A stretch of DNA of 7,251 nucleotides from a candidate division WWE3 bacterium CG_4_9_14_3_um_filter_43_9 (GTDB lineage Bacteria; Patescibacteriota; CPR3; GCA-002780085). Below, piece after piece: positions 1-5,664 of the stretch. The first letter of the stretch is position 1, and every line of letters begins with the position of its first letter. The notes beneath the pieces are model-generated. The model saw only the letters and a program-made list of their open reading frames with translations. It was not told the DNA's origin and did not search any database. The DNA lies in the NCBI GenBank assembly GCA_002791435.1, contig PFXB01000093.1, positions 11,912 through 19,162 on the forward strand, in the 5' to 3' direction. The translations under genes and the position numbers were made by a program.

Positions 1-101
1 TCCGCATTAATTCCCGAGGAGACCGCCGCTATACCAAAGAGGCAGTATTGTGGATCATCGGAAAAGCCCCCCAATCCAATATCCCGAATGATAATTATTG
101 A
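1..101 (+). CDS. C-terminal end of a plus-strand protein, possibly MerR-like/excisionase-type HTH
   Basis: Reading from base 3 there are 32 open codons ending in TGA at 99-101; the rest of the gene lies left of the window. The visible residues include SRGDRRYTKEAVLWI. This resembles the wing and following helix of MerR/excisionase-type winged helix-turn-helix domains, where the family pattern is about 'RTxGGxRRYxxEDLxxL'. The tail after it (GKAPQSNIPNDNY) is short and polar. If the reading is right, the DNA-binding domain sits at or near the C-terminus. The gene converges on the minus-strand cluster with 60 bp between stop codons, so it is not part of that operon. The assignment rests on about 15 residues. 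The opposite strand is also open here but has no ATG start and no recognisable motif. Confidence 0.5.
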   Translation, partial: RINSRGDRRYTKEAVLWIIGKAPQSNIPNDNY

Positions 102-161
102 ATATTTTTAGCAACTGAGGAAAAAGTCAAGCTTACCGAAGGTAGAAAAAGTGAGAGTAGC

Positions 162-968
162 TCATTTCGTAAGAAGTTTGATTGTTTCTTTGGGGTCAAG
201 AGTATTAACCATAATTCCGGTCCCCAACTCAAATCCGCCTCGATTGACTGTCCTTGGAATCAAACGCCAATACCAATCTCCCCCGGGATAGATGAAAAAA
301 TTAAAGGCAAATTCGCCATCCAGTTTACTACCTAACTTTTTCAAAACCTGAGGCACTAAACTACTAAAATCAGTTAGTTCAGCCTCATCAATCTCATCAA
401 ATTGAAACCCTCGTCTTTTAGGTGCAATCCACGTTTCAAAAGGCCATTCTGATGTTCGGGGACAAAAAACCATAAATTTGCCTGTCTCAAAAGCCAGATT
501 GTTGGGATCACCCAATCTTCCTGCCTCTAAAGGTATTTCAAATGGAATAACACACAGTTGAGTGTGGGGATGCGGCAAAGATTCGGCTCCCATCTTCCCA
601 TGATTATGAAAAAGGAAGACTTGTCCTTTGGCTTTATGAAATAAAAATCTGGCTCTGTAGGCTTCAAAAATCATTCTGACTTGTTTTGGCGGTAAATCCA
701 TTAAATTTTTGCGGTGATCCGGGCTATGAATAATCAGCTCGTGAATTTTTGTAATCGGATACAAATTGGGAATAACCCTGACATCCCATCCCTCTTTGTT
801 CGGTTCACCTTTCCCGATCCGAAAAACCTCAGGCGGAGTCAAATTTTCGTGTCCATTGCAGAAAGGGCAAACCGGCTCCATCCCTCTGGCGACATCCGGC
901 CTCTTCGATCGTTGCGGAGCAAAAACTATCCATTTTTTAGTAATCGGATTTTGCAGATATTGACTCAT
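162..968 (-). CDS. GalT-like nucleotidyltransferase (HIT superfamily; HPHTQ type, possibly ADP-glucose phosphorylase-like)
   Basis: A 268-residue member of the galactose-1-phosphate uridylyltransferase family, which moves a nucleoside monophosphate between sugar phosphates through a His-NMP intermediate. The N-terminus (QNPITKKWIVFAPQR, then KRP) is the usual GalT opening and supports the ATG at 966-968. C34 and C37 (CPFC), with H85 in SPDH and H133, match the zinc ligands of E. coli GalT. H133-P-H135-T-Q137 is the active-site triad, with H135 the expected nucleophile. Classical GalT has HPHGQ; HPHT variants occur in ADP-glucose phosphorylase-like relatives, so the sugar and nucleotide are uncertain. 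It is shorter than the roughly 330-350 residues usual for the family. Near the C-terminus DWYWRLIPR (231-239) replaces the His-rich strand of classical GalT, followed by FELGTG. The first 32 bp overlap the end of glgA and no strong ribosome binding site is visible, which suggests translational coupling. It is the last gene of the cluster. Confidence 0.85.
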   Translation of the reverse strand: MSQYLQNPITKKWIVFAPQRSKRPDVARGMEPVCPFCNGHENLTPPEVFRIGKGEPNKEGWDVRVIPNLYPITKIHELIIHSPDHRKNLMDLPPKQVRMIFEAYRARFLFHKAKGQVFLFHNHGKMGAESLPHPHTQLCVIPFEIPLEAGRLGDPNNLAFETGKFMVFCPRTSEWPFETWIAPKRRGFQFDEIDEAELTDFSSLVPQVLKKLGSKLDGEFAFNFFIYPGGDWYWRLIPRTVNRGGFELGTGIMVNTLDPKETIKLLTK

Positions 969-2412
969 GTTTAAATTGTAAAGCTTTCTGATATAAATTT
1001 AAATACTCTTTGGCGGATCTGTCCCAAGAAAAATCTTCCTTCATTCCTTCCTCTACGATTTTCTTCCAGGCTTCCTTCTGGGAAAAGGCGTCTCTCGCTC
1101 TGATTAATACTTTGAGCAATGCTTCGCCTGTAAAGGACTTAAAAACAAAGCCGGTCTTTCGGTCTTGAATTGTATCTTTGAGTCCGCCGGTTGCCCTGAC
1201 GATGGGAATTGCTCCATACTTTAAAGCTATCATCTGGCCTAAACCGCAGGGTTCAAATTTGGATGGCATTAAAAATACATCCGAGACGGCGTAAATTTGG
1301 TTGGCAAGCGCAGTACTGAATTTTAGGTTTATGGAAACGTCTTGCGGATATTTTCTCTCCAATTCTTTAAAAGCTTCTTCTATTTCTTCATCACCTAGTC
1401 CCAAGAGAACAAACTGAAATCCTAATTGGATCATTTTATCAAAAACTTTTTCCACCAAATTCAAACCTTTCTGTTCGGTTAAACGAGTCACCATTCCAAC
1501 GAGAGGTTTATCATTTTGGCTCAAATTTAGTCTTTTTTTAAGTTCTTCCCTATTTTTTTTCTTACCCTCTCTCCAGTTTTTCAAATTATAGCGAAAAAAG
1601 AGGCTCTGGTCTTTCTGCGGATCGAAGACATCATAGTCAATCCCATTTAAAATTCCGAACAGTCTTCCACTTTTACCTCTCAAAACCTCCTCTAATCCGG
1701 CTCCATATTGTTTTGTCAAAATTTCATGTGCATAGGTTTCGGAAACGGCATTCACTGCATCCGACTGGACGATTCCCTGCATCATCAAATCAATATCCCT
1801 GTTTTGGGCGTCCCAATCCAAGAATTTTAGGGAATTTTTATTGATTCCTAGCTCGTCTAAAACAACCAAATCGGCGATACCTTGGTTGCCTAAATTATGG
1901 ATTGTAAAGACACAGGCCGCATGGCGCAAAATCCTTTCCTTTTTATAAAGTGTCGCCAAAAGGATCGGAACGCTGGCCGTATGCCAGTCGTTACAGTGGA
2001 AAAGATCCGCTTTGATTTTTTGATTTTTCAGGTATTCCAGGATGGATTTGGAAAAGAAAGAAAAACGTTCAACTTCCCGGTGCGATTCACAAAATGCCGA
2101 TCTGGCAAAATAAACACCTCCGCCAGAAAGATATTTTACATTTTCAAAAAGAAGTACCGGCACTTCTGAACCAGGCAACATGGTACGCCAAACCGTCACC
2201 TTGTTATAATCTTCCTCGTAAAATACTTTAAGCTCTTTTAAAACCAGCTCTAAAGCATATTTTTCCGGATCAATAGTTTTATAAAAGGGAAGACAAACTG
2301 TGACATCCACCTTGTTTTTTTTCAAAGCCTTGGGAAGAGCTCCGGCCACGTCTCCTAATCCTCCGACCTTAACGATCGGAGCACATTCTGAGGCAATAAA
2401 AAAGACTTTCAT
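937..2412 (-). CDS. glgA: Glycogen synthase (GT5, ADP-glucose type)
   Basis: A 491-residue cytosolic GT-B glycosyltransferase that adds glucose from ADP-glucose to the non-reducing end of alpha-1,4-glucan. The length is typical of bacterial GlgA (about 470-500). The N-terminal Rossmann domain starts at residue 1 with the family opening and carries the nucleotide-sugar loop KVGGLGDV, in which K15 and D21 fall at the same numbers as in E. coli GlgA. NDWH (141-144) and TIHNL (170-174, H172) follow. In the C-terminal domain VTRLTEQKG carries R310 and K315, and SKFEPCGLGQ carries the catalytic E387. The tail DFSW..SAKEY..LY is the usual C-terminal helix. All catalytic positions I can place are intact. 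The start is supported by AAGGA nine bases upstream. It follows a 157-bp gap with a possible promoter and overlaps the GalT-like gene by 32 bp. GC, codon pattern and size give no sign of decay. Confidence 0.95.
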   Translation of the reverse strand: MKVFFIASECAPIVKVGGLGDVAGALPKALKKNKVDVTVCLPFYKTIDPEKYALELVLKELKVFYEEDYNKVTVWRTMLPGSEVPVLLFENVKYLSGGGVYFARSAFCESHREVERFSFFSKSILEYLKNQKIKADLFHCNDWHTASVPILLATLYKKERILRHAACVFTIHNLGNQGIADLVVLDELGINKNSLKFLDWDAQNRDIDLMMQGIVQSDAVNAVSETYAHEILTKQYGAGLEEVLRGKSGRLFGILNGIDYDVFDPQKDQSLFFRYNLKNWREGKKKNREELKKRLNLSQNDKPLVGMVTRLTEQKGLNLVEKVFDKMIQLGFQFVLLGLGDEEIEEAFKELERKYPQDVSINLKFSTALANQIYAVSDVFLMPSKFEPCGLGQMIALKYGAIPIVRATGGLKDTIQDRKTGFVFKSFTGEALLKVLIRARDAFSQKEAWKKIVEEGMKEDFSWDRSAKEYLNLYQKALQFKHESISAKSDY

Positions 2413-2421
2413 CGGTCATAA

Positions 2422-2426
2422 TCCTT
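2422..2426 (-). promoter_or_regulatory. Ribosome binding site of glgA
   Basis: AAGGA on the minus strand ends nine bases before the ATG at 2412. It supports that start over the out-of-frame ATG four bases before it at 2419-2417. Confidence 0.6.
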
Positions 2427-2443
2427 TTTCTATCTCTAATTGA

Positions 2444-2473
2444 ATTCTAGTCGCGTAACTGGCAGAGTGTCTC
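2444..2473 (-). promoter_or_regulatory. Possible sigma70-type promoter for glgA and the GalT-like gene
   Basis: On the minus strand TAGAAT (2449-2444, five of six to the -10 consensus) lies 18 bases after GAGACA (2473-2468, four of six to the -35 consensus). Transcription would begin about 25-30 bases before the glgA start codon. This is the only gap over 13 bp in the cluster, so a second promoter here is plausible. The match is weak enough that chance cannot be excluded. Confidence 0.3.
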
Positions 2474-2530
2474 ATCCCTGTTCCTCTTTGCGTCATCCTG
2501 AGGAGTCCGCCGACCCGAGGGGCGGGATGA
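2472..2530. repeat. GC-rich inverted-repeat element in the intergenic gap
   Basis: Plus-strand TCATC (2493-2497) and CCGCC (2507-2511) pair with GGCGG (2521-2525) and GATGA (2526-2530), giving ten base pairs with one 9-base bulge and a 9-base loop. A second copy of the outer arm, TCATCCC at 2472-2478, can pair with GGGATGA (2524-2530) instead. The segment is much richer in G+C than its flanks. Its core TCATCCTGAGGAG resembles dispersed 'GTCATCCTGAG'-type intergenic repeats known from many bacterial genomes. On the minus strand no T-run follows, so it is not a normal intrinsic terminator for the upstream operon. A dispersed REP- or MITE-like repeat is the favoured reading. Confidence 0.5.
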
Positions 2531-2569
2531 TACCGGTTTTTTACTTTTGACTTACTTCTAACTCTCGGG

Positions 2570-3694
2570 CTACTCTGCCGCAAATCCCGGATCAAAATAA
2601 CGGTAAACCTCCAAATCCGGCTCTTGGTTTTTTAAGCACCTACCTATTTTTTCTGCTAATAAATACAGGGTTTCTGTTCTTTGTGTGATTTCAGGGCGCT
2701 GGGAATCATTACTCATTACCACTTCTACCATTAAACTTAAGGCTATCCGTAAAGCAATTTCGGCTTGAAATAGATTGATCTCTCCTATCCTCTTCTTTTC
2801 CGATGGTTTTTCTGTCAGAAAAAAAGAAATCATTTTTTGCTTATGATCCATCAGTGTTTTTCGATCGAATACTCTATTAAACTTATAATCAAGATAAAAT
2901 AGATAGCTTCCAAGGTCATAAAGCGAAGAAAAAATGCCCGCTTTATCAAAATCAATTAAACCCACTTTCCCCATCTGACAAAGAATGTTTTGATGGTGAA
3001 GATCTCCGTGGCAAAACGACATTTCAGACTCCCGCAGTTTTAAATTTCCTAACCTTTCTAAAATATCCGTCGCCAATCCAATAAATTCGGCTAAATCAAA
3101 CTCAAGATTTTTGAGATCTAGAATCTTCCACTTGGCTAACTTAATAAGTGGCACCAATTCCGTCGCCATTTCATTGAGACGGTTCTTCAGAAAGTACGGT
3201 GGTTTGATCGGCATTTTTTGCCAGTTTACCTCTCGCAAGGCAGCCAACAAGAGGTGTAAAGAATCATCCGATTTAGTTTTCGTCAGCGAATTCTTTCTTA
3301 GAATGATACTCGCTAGATTTTCTCCTGCAATCGCATTCCTGACAAAACATCCAAGCTTGCGATCATAGAACAAAGGTTGGGGAACGATAATCTTGTTATC
3401 AACCCAAACCTTTCTATAAAGATAATCCAAGATGAGGTATTCTGCTTCCAAAAATAGTGAATCTTTAAAGCCGGTTTTCAGATGCAGCCTCTCTGATGGT
3501 TTGCCGTAAACCTCGATCACTTTGCCAAGTTTATAGCGAAAACCCACAATCTGGGAATCTACACTAAAAGAGACTTTTATTTGATCAACGTTAATTTCCT
3601 GCTTAAGTTTTGCGGAAAGATATTCCTCCGCTTTTTCCTTAGCGGAAAAAATCGGAAATATCTGCTTTATAAATGACGCTCCAAAACTGGCCAT
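2570..3694 (-). CDS. Phosphotransferase of the APH/choline-kinase fold, substrate unknown
   Basis: A 374-residue kinase-like protein of the aminoglycoside phosphotransferase superfamily, whose members phosphorylate small molecules including sugars (maltokinase, N-acetylhexosamine 1-kinase), choline and thiosugars. The Brenner motif HGDLHHQN (229-236) supplies the catalytic D231 and N236. LIDFDKA (246-252) supplies the metal-binding D248, followed by the YDLGSYL segment typical of the fold. The N-lobe (about 1-110) is divergent, and the ATP-binding lysine may be K73 in LHLKTG. No signal peptide or membrane segment is evident, so it should be cytosolic. I place the start at ATG 3694-3692, one base after the upstream stop, because AAGGAAG lies eight bases before it. 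An in-frame ATG at 3715 would add seven residues and overlap the upstream gene by 20 bp but has no ribosome binding site. Context suggests a sugar or carbohydrate kinase, which is inference. Confidence 0.8.
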   Translation of the reverse strand: MASFGASFIKQIFPIFSAKEKAEEYLSAKLKQEINVDQIKVSFSVDSQIVGFRYKLGKVIEVYGKPSERLHLKTGFKDSLFLEAEYLILDYLYRKVWVDNKIIVPQPLFYDRKLGCFVRNAIAGENLASIILRKNSLTKTKSDDSLHLLLAALREVNWQKMPIKPPYFLKNRLNEMATELVPLIKLAKWKILDLKNLEFDLAEFIGLATDILERLGNLKLRESEMSFCHGDLHHQNILCQMGKVGLIDFDKAGIFSSLYDLGSYLFYLDYKFNRVFDRKTLMDHKQKMISFFLTEKPSEKKRIGEINLFQAEIALRIALSLMVEVVMSNDSQRPEITQRTETLYLLAEKIGRCLKNQEPDLEVYRYFDPGFAAE

Positions 3695-3695
3695 T

Positions 3696-4430
3696 TTATT
3701 TACTTCCTTTTTCATCCCATTTATACTTTCTTTTCAGGTGCTCAAGATTTTTTAAATGCTGTGCTCCGCCTTGTCCAATGGAAAAATTTGATTCATGCTT
3801 TCTGTGCAAGTGGGAGATGATCGGTAAATAAAGCGGCATTTCTCCATGTAGTAAAAAGCGGATAAAAAGATCTAAATCTTCAGCCACCTCAAGCTCTTCA
3901 TCATATCCGCCAACTTTAAAAAATAATTCTTTGGCAAACATCACATTGTGTTGAATAAAGTGCTGACCGGCGAACATCGATTCCAACATGGCCTGAGGAT
4001 TCCGGTATTCCCACCCATAATAATCTTGAGCCAGGATATACCTTAAGTTTTTGTCCACTCTCAGAAAGTCGCTATAGGCCCATGATTCGGCCTTTCTTTC
4101 AAGATGGGTATAAAAATGATAAAGCGTTCGCTGCAAGATGACATCATCACTGTCTAAAACAAAAATATATTCACCCTGCGCATGTCTGATGGCTTTATTG
4201 CGAGCTTCAGCCGGGCTATGTATTCTCTCTTCGCGAAAATACTTAAGCGACGGATAGGTACTTTTGATCCATTCATCCGTTCCATCAGTTGAACCGCCGT
4301 CAAAGACGATGTGTTCAACCGCAATCTCTTTTCGCGGTGATAAAATCGAGTTGGCAACACTTTCGATGCAATCCCTGAGAAATTTTTTGCGGTTATAGGT
4401 AGCGGTAATAACTGAAATGGTTACCTTCAC
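3696..4430 (-). CDS. Family 2 glycosyltransferase (GT-A fold)
   Basis: A 244-residue GT2 enzyme, predicted to transfer a sugar from a nucleotide-sugar to an unknown acceptor. The Rossmann-like start VTISVITATYNR is the classical GT2 opening. DGGSTDGT (44-51) contacts the nucleotide, DSDD (93-96) is the metal-binding DXD motif, and EDLDLFIR (184-191) carries the expected catalytic acidic pair. No transmembrane segment follows, so it should be a soluble or peripheral cytosolic enzyme. I chose the GTG at 4430-4428 because the GT2 fold begins there and GGAGA lies seven bases upstream, 14 bases after the GH57 stop begins. The longer open frame to an ATG at 4628 would add 66 residues that overlap the GH57 gene by 185 bp and look like out-of-frame translation. 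The sequence resembles enzymes of cell-surface or exopolysaccharide assembly more than glycogen enzymes, so its role in this cluster is unclear. Confidence 0.85.
   Translation of the reverse strand: MKVTISVITATYNRKKFLRDCIESVANSILSPRKEIAVEHIVFDGGSTDGTDEWIKSTYPSLKYFREERIHSPAEARNKAIRHAQGEYIFVLDSDDVILQRTLYHFYTHLERKAESWAYSDFLRVDKNLRYILAQDYYGWEYRNPQAMLESMFAGQHFIQHNVMFAKELFFKVGGYDEELEVAEDLDLFIRFLLHGEMPLYLPIISHLHRKHESNFSIGQGGAQHLKNLEHLKRKYKWDEKGSK
3703..3709 (-). promoter_or_regulatory. Ribosome binding site deciding the phosphotransferase start
   Basis: AAGGAAG on the minus strand lies inside the last codons of the glycosyltransferase gene, eight bases before the ATG at 3694. It favours this start over the in-frame ATG at 3715. 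Confidence 0.6.
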
Positions 4431-4436
4431 TTTAAG

Positions 4437-4441
4437 TCTCC
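4437..4441 (-). promoter_or_regulatory. Ribosome binding site deciding the GTG start of the GT2 gene
   Basis: GGAGA on the minus strand sits between the GH57 stop (4446-4444) and the GTG at 4430, with seven bases of spacing. It supports the short GT2 reading. Confidence 0.6.
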
Positions 4442-4443
4442 AC

Positions 4444-5664
4444 TTAAACGACTTTTGATCTATAAAGACTGTCATACTTTTTGATCTTCTTTTGTGCAAC
4501 ATCTCCCCAATGCCATTGCCAGGTAGTTTTTGAAATTTCAGCATAAATCTTTTCGGCTTTTTGCTTGATACTAGCCGGCAGTTCGGGCAGACTCCGAATC
4601 GAACGGATGAGCTCGGTTGACCCTTCAATAATAATATCCGGATTCCACCAAGGGTAAGCTGAAGCCCACCAGTAATGACAACTATGCAATCCCCTGTCTA
4701 AATGATTCCTGGAAGATGCATAGACTAACCCGCTATCATCTTCGGGTTTTTCCACTTGTTCAACGGCATGGATTGCAATCTCGGTTAAGAGCCATTGAAG
4801 TTTATGGATTTTATTTTTAGGATCTTTCCATAAAGGAAAGGGGTTCTTTTGTTTAATGTTTTCTTCAGTTGTTTCCCAAGTTCCTGCTTGAGGAATAATT
4901 GATTGTAATTTCTTCGCAAACTTGCGTTTAATTTGCGAAAGGGTGAAAAGTTGAATTTCGTGATCCTCAAAGGCAAATTCCAAAATTTCTTCTCTGTGCT
5001 TGAAGTGATGTCCAAACGTTTCTCCGTCGTTGGCGGTGATTAGATATTGAGACTTTTGAATCTTCCCTTTCACCTCAGACCAGAAACTGCTCGCCTCCAG
5101 TTTATCGGTCGAACGTATCGTGTGCGAAATTTGCCGGTCAGAGAAAAAAAGGGTTAAATTGGGAAAATTTTTATGCTGATAGATCTTCGCACAACCTTCG
5201 TTTTCCAGCGATCCGTCAAGCGAAATCTCGTCCAGAATAATCCATTTAAATCCCATCCGGGAGGCAACTTCGGCCAGTTCATTGCTAAAAGCCAATTCGG
5301 GAGGGAAAAAACCAAGGGGTTTATAGATATCGCCAAAATAATGACGATTAGTCTCTATATTCAGGTTTATCTGCCTCTCAATTTCACTCTTGGGAAGTAA
5401 AGGTAGCAATGGATGATATTTAGCGCTGGCGGCAAGTTCAATTTGCCCTGCCAAAACTAAAGTCTTTATTCTCTCCAAAAGGGCCGGTTGTATGGCAACA
5501 ATCTGTTCGGTTAAACATCCGTTAACATTTAAAGTGATTCTGGCGTTTAAATATCTTTCTAGAAGAGAAATGGCAGGATCGTAGCTTTCTTTGATAACTT
5601 TAAGAATAATCTCCCTCGTTTGATTCGGCGGTTGATACCAGTGAAGGAATGGGGCCCAAATCAT
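4444..5664 (-). CDS. Short GH57 glycoside hydrolase (alpha-glucanotransferase/amylase/branching-type)
   Basis: A 406-residue enzyme of glycoside hydrolase family 57, a retaining family acting on alpha-glucans (amylase, 4-alpha-glucanotransferase, branching enzyme, amylopullulanase). Conserved regions appear in order: LHWYQPP (7-13, the 'HQP' region with an insertion), GQIELAASAKYHPLLPLL (73-90), GFFPPE (118-123, E123 the expected nucleophile), and NDGETFGHHFKHRE (212-225, D213 the expected acid/base). The last part has SCHYWWAS (328-335) and many Trp residues (PWW, WQWHWG), a C-terminal helical region likely lining the glucan cleft. It is much shorter than biochemically known branching enzymes and glucanotransferases (above 500 residues), so the exact activity cannot be assigned. 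No signal peptide is present, so it is cytosolic and probably works on stored glucan. The start ATG overlaps the upstream stop by one base (TAATG), with AGGAGG just before, which implies tight coupling. Confidence 0.9.
   Translation of the reverse strand: MIWAPFLHWYQPPNQTREIILKVIKESYDPAISLLERYLNARITLNVNGCLTEQIVAIQPALLERIKTLVLAGQIELAASAKYHPLLPLLPKSEIERQINLNIETNRHYFGDIYKPLGFFPPELAFSNELAEVASRMGFKWIILDEISLDGSLENEGCAKIYQHKNFPNLTLFFSDRQISHTIRSTDKLEASSFWSEVKGKIQKSQYLITANDGETFGHHFKHREEILEFAFEDHEIQLFTLSQIKRKFAKKLQSIIPQAGTWETTEENIKQKNPFPLWKDPKNKIHKLQWLLTEIAIHAVEQVEKPEDDSGLVYASSRNHLDRGLHSCHYWWASAYPWWNPDIIIEGSTELIRSIRSLPELPASIKQKAEKIYAEISKTTWQWHWGDVAQKKIKKYDSLYRSKVV

Noticed and set aside
121..145. Intrinsic terminator at the end of the cluster
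   Set aside because: TACC/GGTA (134-137 and 141-144) forms only a 4-5 bp stem, and the five Ts on the minus strand (125-121) are eight bases away. This is too weak to annotate.
714..2169. Small plus-strand open frames opposite glgA and the GalT-like gene
   Set aside because: They lie entirely antisense to strongly supported genes and carry no recognisable motifs or ribosome binding sites.
2491..2542. Intrinsic terminator in the gap before glgA
   Set aside because: The T-run follows the hairpin only on the plus strand, where there is no gene to terminate. On the minus strand no T-run follows.
3464..3530. Apparent loss of the ATP-binding lysine in the phosphotransferase (VIEVYGK with Glu at the expected place)
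   Set aside because: The N-lobe alignment is ambiguous. K73 in LHLKTG, followed by the Glu-containing helix, fits the role equally well, so no loss can be claimed.
3695..3715. Upstream ATG at 3715 for the phosphotransferase
   Set aside because: No ribosome binding site precedes it, while the ATG at 3694 has AAGGAAG eight bases upstream and follows the previous stop by one base.
4431..4628. 66-residue N-terminal extension of the GT2 protein to an ATG at 4628
   Set aside because: It overlaps the GH57 coding region by 185 bp, has no GT2 similarity, and the GTG at 4430 has a well-spaced ribosome binding site right before the fold begins.
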